Source of the DNA: Larix kaempferi
Taxonomy: Eukaryota > Streptophyta > Pinopsida > Pinales > Pinaceae
DNA length: 64,000 nucleotides
Direction of reading: 5' to 3'
NCBI GenBank assembly: GCA_027924585.1
Contig: BSBM01000186.1
Location: forward strand, 5,332,001 to 5,396,000
How positions within the stretch are numbered: the stretch's first letter is position 1; the number at the start of each line of letters is the position of its first letter. The notes below the pieces were generated by a model, which was not told the DNA's origin, ran no database searches, and saw only the letters and a list, made by a program, of their open reading frames with translations. The position numbers were made by a program, and so were the translations under genes. Positions 12,307 through 25,100 of the stretch are shown piece by piece.

Positions 12307-12320
12307 TGGTATCAAAGCCC
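12307..12320 (+). promoter_or_regulatory. C1 primer binding site (Met tRNA)
   Basis: TGGTATCAAAGCCC begins 2 nt after the 5' LTR end. It differs by one base from the common plant primer site TGGTATCAGAGCC, complementary to the 3' end of initiator Met tRNA. Its position directly after the LTR fixes the plus orientation of C1. Confidence 0.9.
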
Positions 12321-12489
12321 ATCTACAAAACTAAGTGACCTATTGGGCTCATTACAAACATTCGATGCAGATATTCAGTAAATAGAAACATGCATTTGTG
12401 AAATTGTTATTTTTATGAGCGGAGTAAACTAACAGATTTTTCTGTTCTTGACACTTATATAGCATTGCAGATACAATCATTGTCTAAAA

Positions 12490-15400
12490 ATGAATGTAGA
12501 ACAGGGCACTAGCATACATGAAAATTTGAACTCGCCACCACGAGAGCAAGAAATTGTGGTCAAACTCAACTCGGATTTAATGAAATCGATGCAAAACATA
12601 CAGGAAGAATTCCTAAGTTTCAGAGATGAGAACATGCAAGAAAGAAGAGAGCAACAAGTTATAAATGAATCCTTACTCCAAATCTTAACAGGGGAAAAGC
12701 CCCATGAATAGCCTACTCTCTTAGTCAACACTTTTAAGACAGGAAACTGCCACCCAAGGGAATCTTCCAGTCATAAGGGAGAAGAGCAGGAAGAACACTA
12801 GCCAGAATCAATGGAAGAGGAATGTAAGGACTCTTCCAACGATGATGGTTCAACACCTCCTTGCAAGAGAAGGAGGAAGAGTGACGACAGTTTGCAAGGA
12901 GAATTCAGGAAGATAAGAGCCCCAACTTATGATGGAGAGATCAACTCTAGGGAAAAGGCTGAAGAGTGGCTACTAGGAATGAATAAATACATCAAGGTTC
13001 ATAATTACTCCAGTGAAATGCAAGCCTGACTAGCCATCTACAACATGAATGGTAAGGATGCCAAATGGTGGTGGGACTTGAAGCACACCAAAGGACAAGA
13101 ATTGAGAGACATAACCTGGCATACTTCCAGCAGAATATTCTAGGACAAATATATGTCTGAAAGATTCTTTGATAAGAAAATTAAAGAATTTCATGAGTTG
13201 AAAATGGGCTCTCTGACAATGGCAGCATTCATAAACCGATTCCTGGACTTACTGCACTATGTGCCATACATTAAAGACGAGAAGGTCAAAATTCAACAAT
13301 TCTTGGGAGGGCTGCCACCAAACTTTAGAGAAAAGATAGAGTTTGACATGCCCAAAACCCTTGATGTGACCTTACATAAATCAAGGTTGTGTTATGAACA
13401 TGGACAACCAAGGAATGACAACATAAACAGAAATAGAGATAGGTTCAGAACCTTCTCGGACAACCGCAGACTGAGTTTTAGACCTCCACCTTATCGAAAA
13501 CATAACAACAGTTTTCCGCCCAATAGAGGCTTCAACCGACCTCAAGCATGACCAAGTGCACCCCCATCACCTGTCAATAGGCCAGTTTTCAATAAAGGGA
13601 CAAAAGCTGTCCCACCAACTGTTTCTTGTTGGAAATGCCAAGGGCCACACTACTACAGAGACTGCCCCAGCAAAACAGATGGAGTTTTACACAATGTCCA
13701 GGCATAACCTACTGTAGGAGACATGGAAAAGACACCAAGGATTTATGCCGCTCTTGATGGTCGACAGACAGATCACCAAGCCACCATGGTGGAAATAGAG
13801 GGTAAGATCTCTAACACTGCCATGTCAGTTTTAATAGATCCCCGCACTTGCTGAAGCTATATCTCCCCTAAGTTAGTGGACAATTGTAAGTTGGAACGAG
13901 AACCTCACGAGAAACCGTGGCTAGTACAACTAGCCACCGACACCAAATGAAAGGTCCCCGAGTTAGTTAAGACCTGTGAAATAGACATAAATGGGTTCCA
14001 AACTAGGATATATTTAAAAATTCTACCCCTAGGTTCGTACGATGCACTCATCAGCATGGATTGATGAGAACAACACCATGTCCTACTAGAATGCTTAAAC
14101 AAACCCTTACTCTGCATGGATGACCAAGGGAATCAAAAGATGATTCAAGGTATCCCTAAGAAAGTGTGGGTATTATAGATATCCACCTTACAAGTAAAGA
14201 AATGTATCAGAAAAGGTTGCAAACTCTTTGTCGTCAATATCCAAAACATAGAAACTGATAGGGAACAAAAGATTGAGGACTTCCCAGTCCTCATAGAATT
14301 CAAGGATGTATTTCCCAAAGAAATACCGGGATTACCAACCAAACGAGACTTAGACGTTTCCATCGAGCTAAAACCCGGGTCAGTTCCAACTTCCAAAGCC
14401 CTGTACCGCATGAGCACACCAAAATTGGTGGAGCTCAAGCTTTAGTTACAAGATTTAATAGATAAAGCGTACATCTAACCTAGTGTGTCCCCTTGGGGCG
14501 CACCGATACTCTTCGTCAAGAAGAAAGACAAAATGATGCGGATGTGCATCGATTACCACCAACTCAACAAGATGACCATTAAGAACCGCTACCCACTCCC
14601 TAGGAACGATAACTTGTTTAAGCAATTCAAAGGGGCAAAGATCTTCTCAAAGATTGACTTGCGATCCAGTTACGATCAGGTGAGGATCCGTGATGAGGAT
14701 ATCAATAAAATCGCATTCCAAACCCATTACGGCCACTGCGAGTTCGTAGTGATTCCCTTTGGGTTAACGAGCGCACCGGCCAACTTTATGTGCATGATGA
14801 ATAGTATCTTTAGTAAATACCTCGATAAATTCATTCTATTCATTATTGACGACATTTTGATCTACTCCAAGAATGAAGTAGAACATGAGGAGCACCTTCG
14901 GATTTTTTTACAGATACTAAGGGAACACCAACTTTACGCCAAGTTTAGTAATTGTGATTTCTACAAACCCCAGATTCAATACATAGGACATATCATTTTT
15001 GAGAAGGGAATAGCCGTCGACCCCTAAAAGGTCAAAGCTATCGAAGAATGGCCCACACCTACTTGCGTCTTTGATATAAGATCGTCATTCTTAGGATTAG
15101 CCAGCTACTACCGAAATTTCATTGGGAACTTTTCATGGATTGCATGCCCCGTGACCACCTTACAGAAAAAGGAAAACAAGTTTATCTTGATGGATAAGTG
15201 CGAAGAAATCTTTCAAAAGCTAAAGCAACTACTGATTAGTGCACCGATTCTGCATATTGCGGATCCCAATGGGTACTTCGTCATTTGCACAGATGCAAGC
15301 AAGGAAGGACTCGAGGGAGTCCTTATGCAAGATAATTTTTCCATATGCTGTGAATCGAGGAAACTAAAAGAGCATGAGCAGAACTACCCTACTCATGACC

Positions 15401-15510
15401 TCGAACTAGCCGCCATCATCCATGCTCTAAAAATGTGGCGACATTATCTCATGAGAAAGAAATTCCTATTGATGACTGATAACATGAGCTTGAAATACCT
15501 TTTCGACCAA
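12490..15510 (+). pseudogene. C1 gag-protease-RT-RNase H, first part of polyprotein
   Basis: One continuous reading frame (every piece is in phase) interrupted only by stop codons. Order: coiled N-terminal gag; gag core near 12950-13380 with APTYDGEI, W-rich and FLGGLP motifs; an Arg/Asn/Pro-rich linker; a zinc knuckle CWKCQGPHYYRDC at about 13627-13665. The protease motif at about 13835 reads VLIDPRT in place of the usual Asp-Ser-Gly. RT at 14485-15027 has [17 protein letters not shown] and the catalytic IIDD. RNase H begins near 15250 (CTDASKEG) and ends at YLFDQ where S1 inserted. About fourteen stops, mostly explicable as CAA, CGA or TGG turned to TAA, TGA or TAG. Expected product: a gypsy Gag-Pol polyprotein acting in cytoplasmic particles and the nucleus. 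Confidence 0.92.
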
Positions 15511-15786
15511 TGTAGTGCCTCGTTCCCGAGTTTTTTTTTTTTTTTTTAAGTTCGTGAATACGACACTCATCAGAATTGATTATCCTAAAAAAATTAACCT
15601 TGCCCAAACATTCAGGTTTCATCTTGAAACAATAATTAATACAACCTACTACACCCTATAAATACAATCTTCTAGAAGCGAATTCATTTTCCAAAAGTCC
15701 ATAATATAACTATAGTTAACGATCCGATAACATCATTGTTCAAAATAAAAATAATATTTATAACTAAGTTGAGACTCATCGTAAAT

Positions 15787-15982
15787 ATGATTAATTTCAA
15801 TTCCTCATTCCAATTCTATAATTCAAATGTTATACATATAACTTATTTATCTATAACCCGACACAACTTTCATAATTTTAGTCTATGATTAATTTCAATT
15901 CCTCATTCCAATTCTATAATTCAATTGTTATACATATAACTTATTTATCTATAACCCGACACAACTTTCATAATTTTAGTCT
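15787..15982. repeat. 98-bp tandem duplication in S1
   Basis: The block starting ATGATTAATTTCAATTCC at 15787 is repeated at 15885 (offset 98 bp) with almost no change, ending GACACAACTTTCATAATTTT each time. Two copies only. Confidence 0.9.
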
Positions 15983-17232
15983 TTCAATCCCAATATTTTA
16001 ATCCTCTAGATACCTCCTACATTTAAGACATGTACACATCTTTAACTCATATCTATTAACCAATTTTCACAAACATCTTATTATAGGGAGTCCTTACATG
16101 AATAAATAACTAAATATTAAAAGATATTTCAATGAGCATTTATATATATTTCAATGATAAGGAAATGACAATTACATTACACATATACATATATTTTAAC
16201 GAAGGCATTTTCAAATAATATTATAATCAACAGCAATAACATCCTCAATTATAACTAAAAGACATAATGCTGGGCATATACATATAATTCAATGATAAAG
16301 GATATTACATTTCCAAATTCTAATCCTAGAAGATATGTGGTTCACACATAACGTATATAATTTAATAACACAGTTACTTATATTTCCTAATGTCGTACTT
16401 CATCTATGTGAATATGACATTTATTCTCAGACATAAAATACGTTAAAAATTTGGCCGTTATTTACCTATAAAACTTTGTATTCCCCTGAGTACAAAATCT
16501 TCTATTCCTCACAAATAAAGTTTTCACTTCCATTACATATAAAATTCACAATAACTATTACCTCTTTTCTTAACCTGGACGATTTGAATCTAAGAGCATG
16601 AATTTAAAATGGAAAAATAGGTACTTCTAGATACAGATCGATCACGATTTCTTAGGGGAAACGTCAACCCATATTAAAAATAATAGATTATAATTTCTGA
16701 ATATGGTGCACAACTCTGGAAATGTCTAATTGGAAAATCGACGCAGACATTATAGAGTCAATGAAAATCAGATATTTAGATCGGAGACGCCACAATTAGG
16801 GCTGTAATTGGTTCATATTTAAAGATTAGAAATGTAAACAGAGTTAGAAGGGAGACAATGGATCTGATTTGGGAATGCCAAAATTAGAACTAGAATGGGT
16901 TCATACCGAATCGAGATCTGCTAAGACGGATTAGGATCGTTAAAATTTAGAGATATAAACAGAGGTAAAGAATGACAATGGATGCGTCAAAGTTCTAGCC
17001 ATCCATACAGAAATTTTTAGGAATTGGAAACGCCTTTACAAATTCGAAAATAGAACATATAAATTTTAAAAAGACAAATGAAAAGCCATTACAAATATGG
17101 TTTGAGTAATCGATTGCTTCATCGATCTGGAACCAGGTTCATCAATTGACAGAGTTTACAAGAAATTAGAACAGATTGTTATCAACAGATAAAATCAAAA
17201 GGGATAGCTTGGAGATCCAGTGTAAAGACATC

Positions 17233-17533
17233 CCGCCCTCAGATCTAGGCATTGGTAACTCAGATTGTTGCTCCTACCGTTTTATCAAGCAGATTCAAAA
17301 CTCAGATTTGTTTTGTAATAGATGCACAGAGTAGATCTGGCTCCCAAATCTAGAACAGAGTCAAAATAGGAAATCGATTCGATAAACAAATGAATACACC
17401 CAACCGCCCTCAGATCTGGGCGTTGGTAACTCAGATCATTGCTCCTGGCGTTTTATCAAGCAGATTCAAAACTCAGATTTGTTTTGTAATAGATGCACAG
17501 AGTAGATCTGGCTCCCAAATCTAGAACAGAGTT
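17233..17533. repeat. 171-bp-spaced direct repeat in S1
   Basis: CCGCCCTCAGATCT at 17233 recurs at 17404. About 130 bp are shared, through TAGATGCACAGAGTAGATCT and CCCAAATCTAGAACAGAG. The copies are near identical except at the start, where they differ at AGATTGTTGCTCCTACCG versus AGATCATTGCTCCTGGCG. Confidence 0.9.
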
Positions 17534-17898
17534 TTAAACATCAGTAGAAGAACGATCTCCACAATCGGTTCTGGAATCCAATCATGAAGAGGTTATCGAG
17601 TTGCTAAAAGAAGAAGAAATCAACCACTCGTAAATCAAGCGTTGGAATAGACAGAGTTTATAAATCATCCAAATCGTGATTTGGGATAGACATAGTTATC
17701 AATAATCGGAATTGAAATCGAGATAGACAGAGTTTATAAATAATCAGAATGACTTGTTTTCTCCAGAAGACCGAGATTACATTAAAGCACAAGATAGAGA
17801 TACAGAAAATTTCAGAGTGAATTGATTTCTCCGTAGATCTGGCAAATGATTTCGACCCAATAACATTTAATTTACAGAAGTATAACATCTAACGTTTC

Positions 17899-18402
17899 GA
17901 TCAAATTTGCAGAGGTATTTCTTTAACTAGAAAATTTCTAGATCTAATTTTCTTTTGACCAAATAAAATTTAATTGCAGAACTGTAACTTCAATGAGGCA
18001 ATGTCCAAATCTATAATTTCGACAAAATAAAAAGTACTTTGCAGAGGTTTAAAATAAAACATTTAATTAAAAGAACCTGATCAAATTTGCAGATGTGTTT
18101 CTTTAACTAGAAAAATCTCCAGATCTAATTTTCTTTTGACCAAATAAAATGTGCAGAGCTGTAACTTCAGATCTATAATTTCGACAAAATAAAAAGTACT
18201 TTGCAGAGGTTTAAAATAAAACATTTAATTAAAAGAACCTGATCAAATTTGCAGATGTGTTTCTTTAACTAGAAAATTTCCAGATCTAATTTTCTTTTGA
18301 CCAAATAAAATGTGCAGAGCTGTAACTTCAGATCTATAATTTCGATAAAATAAAAAGTAATCTACAGAGGTTTAAAATAAAACATTTAATTAAAATAACC
18401 TG
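17899..18402. repeat. Three-copy 162-180 bp tandem repeat in S1
   Basis: GATCAAATTTGCAGA begins at 17899, 18079 and 18241. Each unit runs through TTTCTTTAACTAGAAAA, CAGATCTAATTTTCTTTTGA, TTTGCAGAGGTTTAAAATAA and AAAACATTTAATTAAAA. The first unit is 180 bp and carries extra sequence around ACTTCAATGAGGCAATGTCC; the other two are 162 bp and nearly identical, so the array probably grew stepwise. Confidence 0.9.
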
Positions 18403-19059
18403 TAACGAAGGTAGCTCCGATCGATGGTGAAGTCCCACCTAGTTCGCAGTCCCACTCTTCATCGTCATCCACCACAGTCACCAACGGACACCTCGGTTAA
18501 CCACCCAACCACTCTGGAAGTACTCTTCTTCCTTCCAGACCCCCGAGCTAATCGGGCCGTAGAGTTCACACAAGTATTTCAGAAATTCCGCATGGGATTC
18601 CCTTCCCACTCGGATTTCTAAGCCAAACCCTTAGATAGCAGCAAGTCTTTGAGGCATTTGAAAATTACGACAATCGTCCAAATTATGGGCCCCTTACCCA
18701 TTCCTTAAGCCTTCCTTATAAAGGGAAATCTCCTGCGACACATGTCGCTTCATGCATAATTAAATATTTTTAATTATTTAATTAATTAAAACACTCACCC
18801 ATCCAAGTGTCAGTTTCTCTGGTAAGTGCACCTACATCCCTAAGTTTGCTCTAGTTTGTCCCCCAGATATTTTAATCAACTCCTAGCTTTTAGTTGACTA
18901 GGTGTCTAATCTATTTTGCTCCTAAATAATAATTTCTATTATTTTAAATGCTCAACAAAAATAACTATTCATGTGCAAATGTCTAAGCCATTGTTATGCA
19001 TTTGCTATTTAATAATCTAGAGTTATTCTCCTAAGTTTTTATGCATTTTAGTTTAACAA

Positions 19060-19256
19060 TCAAATTCACTAGGATCCCAGTGCCGCGTCGTTGGGCTCCT
19101 GGTTCCTTAATTTTTAATTCTCTGACATGGCACCACTCCGTCGGGTCCAATCATCCATGGTTTCCATTCCTTGGCACGGTACCACCTCGTTGGGTCCTTG
19201 CGTCCATTCTTTCCGTTCTCGACAGGGTACCTCATCGTTGGGCCCTTCTGCCACCA
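19060..19256 (-). repeat. S1 copy of the 48/49-bp LTR minisatellite
   Basis: On the plus strand, blocks of the type GGTACC(A/T)C(C/A)TCGTTGGG(T/C)CC recur at roughly 49-bp steps. They are the reverse complement of the repeat described at 34964-35158 in G1. The presence in S1, both G1 LTRs and G2 shows that the repeat is a fixed part of this LTR family. Confidence 0.8.
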
Positions 19257-19955
19257 TATTTCCGTTTTGACTTGCGGGAATTCTTGTAGGGATTTTAGGA
19301 ATCGTTACCATCCATCCTCTGTCTACATGCTATCTAGGGACTAATGGCGCTGAGGAGTGAGTCCATTCTCACTGCGCGCCCCTCAACTCGTACATGACCA
19401 GCTCCGTCGTGGCCCACCTCGTACGCCCTCACGCATTCCTCTTGAGCAAGCGGATCAATGCTTATCTGCTCATGCGTGGTATTCTCGTCAGAAGTCAACA
19501 TCATCGTCGCTCCCCCTGTGTGTGATTTACCCATACTCTACGACCCTTCATGTTCCTTTGTGTGTCCATTGGTGAACCGTCTCACTTGTTTCTACACACA
19601 CTTCTCATAACAAAATTATTAGTAGCACTGTCCTCAATAATCATCATCTCATCTCTAAATCTAGTATTGTTAAACATTTATGATTTATTCAACTTCTTAT
19701 TCATCTACTCAAATATACATTTTGTCGACAATTACATAATCACTGTACAACTAGTCGTTAAGCATTATCCATCAACATAGTTTTCCATAGTCATAGCTAA
19801 TCATTTAACATATGCAATTATTCATTTACATCAACAGTTCAGATACATATACTCAAAAAATAAGGCAAAAAGGTTATTTAATTAATGTTTCAATCGGCCG
19901 GGTCACTCAGCAGGTGCCCTCAATGTCTACAAAAGTCTAGGGGCACTACAACCAA

Positions 19956-21309
19956 CCCGACCTAAATGCTAGGTAGGTCAGGTGGTTAGCCTCCCTTAGT
20001 GAATACCATTTTGAGCTAAAGCATATAAAAGGCAAGGAAAACAAGATTGCAGATGCCTTGAGCCATCGAGCACATATGCTTTACGAGGTCACGGTGAGCC
20101 AAACCGACTTAGACTTACACCATAGAATTCGAACGGCATGTAAGAGTGACCATTATTACACGAAAATCCTTCCAAAGATCTAGGAAGACAAACTTTTCCA
20201 ATAGCAAAAAGAATATAAGATAGATGAATCAGGACTACTGTGGTTGAAAGACTGACTTTACATCCCAGAGAGTGGAGACATTAGATCAAACATTCTCACC
20301 GAATTTCACCAGAAACCCTATTCAGGGCACCCCAGATATCAAAAGATGATATCGGCCATAAAGAAACATTACTTTTGGCCTAAGCTGAAAGCTAACATTG
20401 CAATGCTAATCGCAAAATGTCAAGAGTGCCAATTGGTCAAAGAAGAACACCAACACCCCTCCAAATTACTTCAACCGTTACCCATTCCGGAATGGAAATG
20501 GGAGGTAATAAGTATGGACTTCATCACGGGCTTACCCAAGAGTAAGAAACTGAACGACATCATATTTGTAGTGGTAGACAAGCTGTCTAAAGTAGCCCAC
20601 TTTATACCAGTGAAATCTACCTACAAAGCAGTTCACATCGCATAAATATTCTTAAAAGAGATCTTTCGATTGCACAGAATACCCAAAGCAATCATTTCCG
20701 ATCGAGACACGAAGTTCACTAGTAACTTCTGGAGAGCATTATTCTCCGGGTTGGAGACCCAGTTTCAATTTAATACCGCGTACCATCCCCAGACTGATGG
20801 ACAAACAGAACAAGTAAACCAAATCCTCGAGGACATGTTGAGGATGTATGTCATGAACAAACCCACCAAGTGGGAAAATTATTTGCACCTCGTAGAGTTT
20901 GCATAGAACAACGGTTATCAAACCTTGGCCAAAATGAGTCCTTTCGAAGTACTCTACGACAGGAAATGTCGGACCCCTGTGACTTGGGACAGTCCAGTAG
21001 ACAAACTTATGTTAGGACCCGACCTATTAAAGGACTTGGAATAACTAGTCTCCAAGGTACAACTGAACTTAAAAGAAGCACAAGACCGCCAAAAGTGTTA
21101 TGGGGGAAAGAAAAGAAAAGACAAAGATTACCAAGTCGGTGAACATGTGTTTCTAAAAATAAAGGCGAAACGAAGCTCATTAAGCTTGGGACGTTGCGGG
21201 AAACTAGCGCCAAGATTTTGTGGACCTTTTGAAATACTGGCCAGGAAGGGCCCAGTAGCTTATGAGCTAGCCCTACCAGCTCATATAAAAGTTCATAATG
21301 TTTTTCATG
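19956..21309 (+). pseudogene. C1 RNase H end and integrase, second part of polyprotein
   Basis: Continues the 12490-15510 frame exactly when S1 and one copy of ACCAA are removed. RNase H ends with EYHFELKHIKGKENKIADAL (about 20010-20068). The integrase zinc-binding domain has H(x)GHPRYQKM and CQECQ (about 20310-20436). The catalytic core has MDFITGLP (Asp near 20518), a second Asp in ISDRDTKF (20695-20718) and Glu in DGQTEQVNQ (about 20800-20825). The C-terminal part reaches HIKVHNVFH at 21308, where P1 is inserted. At least seven in-frame stops and no frameshift. Product would be RNase H and integrase, which inserts the cDNA. Confidence 0.93.
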
Positions 21310-22013
21310 TGTAAAATCTCAAGCACAGTTGAATCTAGCTACTGTGGATTCCTCACTGGTGAAAGATTGCACAACATTTGCAAGAATTAGCATAAAAAAT
21401 TTAAATGAATGAAGAACAATACACATGAATTGGTGAATAATGTCAATATTATTAACTGTCCAACCTTAACAAAGGTTAAGAACACCCATATATACAAATC
21501 TGGAAGAATTTGAATCCATCTGGAGTGTTCACACTCATCTAGCTTAGAAAAAGCTCAAACCCCCCTAGGTTGACCAAAATATCCCAAACCATCCCAAACT
21601 GGTTCGAATCTGCAGTGTGAATGCTGGGAATGACTGGACAGGCCCATGTGACCTCACACATGTGAAGAAACTGGTTGGATAGAGGTTTGGAGTCTAAAAT
21701 TGGTCAAAAATGTGACAAAACAAGGCAAGATTGTCCACAAAGAGAGCAAATGTGCCCTAGGTAGAAGAGAAGCATGCTGAGTGCATTAAATGACCTGAGG
21801 AGGGCGCTCTAGGCATGCTGAGTGCATTAATTGCCCTGGGGAGCGCTCCACTTAGCTGGTTTGACTCAGTACTTGTTCACATTGCTAACTAGTTCAAGAC
21901 AGTTTGACCATTTACCAATCTAATCAACTTAGGGATGTAATCATTAATCACTTGGGCTAATTAATCATCATTAATAAATGATTAATGTACATAGGTGGAA
22001 AAATGTTCTAACA
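21310..22013 (-). repeat. P1 LTR a
   Basis: 704 bp; on the coding strand it starts TGTTAGAACA and ends GATTTTACA. By eye it differs from LTR c at two sites (T at 21753 and T at 21870, both C in the other two LTRs) and from LTR b at one more (21849). It is the 3' LTR of the left copy. Confidence 0.95.
21488..21494 (-). promoter_or_regulatory. TATA-like box in P1 LTR a
   Basis: TATATAT on the coding strand (context TTTGTATATATGGGTG), about 180 bp before the LTR end. It is conserved in all three LTRs, at 26678-26684 and 31868-31874. It is the likely core promoter of the copia LTR; only the right and middle LTRs would drive gag-pol. Confidence 0.55.
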
Positions 22014-22026
22014 CCCCCCCTTAAGC
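22014..22026 (-). promoter_or_regulatory. P1 polypurine tract, left copy
   Basis: GCTTAAGGGGGGG on the minus strand, immediately before the TG of LTR a. This is the expected position for second-strand priming and it fixes the minus orientation. The same sequence is at 27204-27216. Confidence 0.85.
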
Positions 22027-22195
22027 TAGACTTAGTGAAATATCAAAAATTAAGGCCTTGGCAACTAGGCTCAAGTCACCTTTTACATCATAAAATTTAT
22101 TTGTCCATGTAACCAAGGTAAGGAGGAAAACCACATGGGAAATAAAACCTCCCCTCTAAAATGGACATGTGGCATATATCAAAATACACCAATCA

Positions 22196-25100
22196 TCACC
22201 ATGCATCACTCACCCCAAGCAAAGATCTAAGGTGAGTGAAGGTCTTCTCGGTAAAACACTTGGTGAAGATATCAGCAGTTTGCTCACTGGATGGGCAATA
22301 CTGCAATGCTATGATCCGGTCATGCACCAAACCCCGAATGTAATGCATGTGTATCTCTATGTGCTTGGTCCTCTGTCTCTGTACTGGATCGGTAGAAATC
22401 TTGATTGTACTTTGATTATCACACCAAAGAATAGTGGGTGAATCAAAGACAATCCCGAACTCTGCAAGAATACCTTGCAACCAAACACATTGTGTGGCTG
22501 CATTGACTGCTCCCCTGTACTCGGCCTCAGCTGAAGATAAGGAAATAGTGCTTTGTTTCTTGCTTGACCAGCATATAGGTCCATGTGCAAGCATAAAGAC
22601 ATAACCGGAAGTTGACTTCCGATCAATACAATCACCGGCCCAATCAGAATCTGTAAATCCTACTAGTTCAAGGGATGAACCAGCAGCATAATGGATACCA
22701 AAAGACTTAGTACCCTGAACATAATGAAGGATCCTCTTGGCTGCCTTCCAATGGATCTCATGAGGCTCTTGCATGTGCCTTGCAACAGCCCCAACAGCAT
22801 ATGACAAATCTGGTCTAGAATGAGTAAGATATAGCAAACTCCCAACAAGTTGCCTATACAACGAACTGTCAACTAGTGGTGAAGAACCCCATTCTGTAAG
22901 CTTAACTCCTGAAAGAAATGGAAATTTTGCAGACTTACATTAAGCCATCTTAAATTTCTGCAGCAAATCTGAAGCATACCTTGACTGACATACAGAAATT
23001 CCATTCACAGATTGATCAATCTCCAAACCCAGAAATTGTTTTAGCAATCCTAGATCGGTCATGGAGAATGCACTGTGCAATGCTCTCTTAACTGAGTCAA
23101 GTTCTTTGGTGCGGCTACCAGTGATCAAAAGATCATCAACATACAGTACAATAATCAATATCAGATCACTAACATGCTGCATATACACATTTGGATCAGA
23201 CTTACACCTCTCAAACCCCAAAGATAGCAGAAAATTGTCCATTTTTGCATACCATGCTCTAGGAGCTTGCTTGAGCCCATAGAGTGATTTGTTCAACCTG
23301 CAAACAAGTGTATGATCAGAAATAAAACCTTCAGGCTGCTGCATATAAATCTCCTCATTCAGATCCCCATGAAGAAAGGCACTCTTTACATCCATGTGAT
23401 GAATCTCCCATCGCTTGGAAGCCCCAATGGCCAAAACTAGTCTTATGGAGTCCATCTTTTCCACCGGTGCAAATGTTTCTGTATAGTCCACTCCTTGGAC
23501 CTGAGAGTAACCCTTAGCCACCAACCTGGCCTTATACTTCAGATCAGAGCAATCAGATCCAATTTTGGTTCTATAAATCCACTTGCATTGCACTAGTTTC
23601 CTCTTGGGAGGAAGAGGGACCAAATCCCAAGTTTTGTTCTCATGGAGTGAGTTCATCTCCTCTTGCATGGCTGATTGCCATCTTGGGTCTGTACATGCTT
23701 CTGAATATGACATTGGATCAGATCCAACCATCAAATAACATGCCTCACTCAGATCAGAATTATTATATGCAAAGGAATTGTGAAATTGAGATCTAGTTTT
23801 CCTAGCATCTTGGGGATCTCCCACTAGCTCTCCGGCACTTTGAATTGTTTTCTCTGCCCACTTGGGCCTTGAGGGAGGGATATGTTCAGAATCCATATCA
23901 ACATCATCTTCAGCAATATCAGAATCATAAATATCAGAGAATGAATCACTACTTACTTCATCATCAAGACGAGGGAATGAGCATTCCCCATCACCTTGTT
24001 CACTAGCTTGCAAAAATTCTTCCTCTTCGAATTTGACACTTCTTTCAATGAAAGTTTTGTGAGTGGATGGATCAAAGAGCTTGTAGCCCTTGGAATCCTC
24101 TGCATACCCAACCATGATTGACTCCTTGCTTTGGGGCTGCAATGCCTTTCTCTTCTCCGGTGGAATTCTGGCCCAAGCCCTTGAGCCAAAAATTCTGAAA
24201 TGTGAGACATTTGGCTTGTGGCCCATCCAAGCTTCAAATGGAGTGATTCCTTGCAATGCTTTGTGTGGTGCCCTGTTCTGAACATATGCTGCACAATTCA
24301 TAGCTTCAGCCCATAATTTAGGAGACAAATCCCTTGCTTGCAACATGCAAGTTGCCATCTCTTTCAGTGCTCTATTTTTGCGCTCTGCAACACCATTTTG
24401 CTGAGGTGTGTAGGGCACTGAGTGTTGCATCTGAATGCCATGCTCTTGACAGAGCTGCTGCAAATTGTTGTTGACATACTCTCTACCATTATCAGTCCTC
24501 AAAATCTTCATGGCCTTCCCACTGAAGTTCTCAACCATGCTCTTAAAAATCTTGAAACAATCAAAGACTTCAGATTTTTGCTTAAGGAAAAATAACCAGC
24601 AGTACCTTGAGTAGTCATCGATGAAGGTGAGCACATATTTGCTGCAGCCATAGGAGGGAGTGGGGAGTGGCCCTATGAGATCAGAATGTACTATCCCAAG
24701 AGGTTGATCAGCCCTCCTAGCCTTCCCTTTATCATACTTCCTTTCAGGATGTTTCCCAATCATGCAACCCTTGCATGTTCTACTCGAAAATCTGATTTGG
24801 GGCAGCCCTTCTACCATATTTTCTTTGCTTAAAACTTGAAGATATCTGTAGTTTAGGTGCCCATACCTTTGATGCCATAGCTTGCTGGTCTCATTCCCAT
24901 GTGACAGCAGCACACTTGGTGAAGAGAATTCGAGGAAGTGGGAGAACTTGTACATCTTCATGTCATGGTCTGCAACACCCTTTGCAACAATTTTCCCGGT
25001 GGAAACTTCTGATATCTCCACTTCATCCTGAGTGAAGACCACCTTCTTTGCTGCTCCAGTATGAGTCATTTGATACAAAGAGAGCAAGTTTGCTGCAAGA

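Larger units (their letters stand above)
15511..19950 (-). mobile_element. S1: probable 4.4-kb solo LTR of the G1/G2 family
   Basis: Inserted in C1 RNase H with the perfect 5-bp duplication ACCAA (15506-15510, 19951-19955). Ends are perfectly inverted over 9 bp: TGTAGTGCC at 15511 and GGCACTACA at 19950. On the minus strand it starts TGTAGTGCCCCTAGAC, matching the LTR heads at 34246, 38070 and 62941. About 1.35 kb from that end is homologous to the G1 LTR; the rest (15511 to about 18400) is not shared and is rich in tandem duplications. No second copy of the head, no primer site and no coding domain were found, which favours a solo LTR over a complete element. A non-autonomous element with one lost LTR is the alternative. 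Confidence 0.75.

Noticed and set aside
15531-15547. Poly-T as a non-LTR retroposon tail
   Set aside because: It lies inside S1, 20 bp from a perfect TGTAGTGCC terminus with matching target duplication, so S1 is an LTR-type insertion.
19357-19575. 72- and 82-codon frames antisense in the S1/G1/G2 LTRs
   Set aside because: Open in all copies but antisense to the LTR and in a CpG-rich block with few stops; kept only as a remark in the minisatellite finding.
23953-24294. Open frames antisense to or overlapping copia gag-pol (repeated at +5190)
   Set aside because: Shadows of the real polyprotein; they recur only because the array is duplicated.
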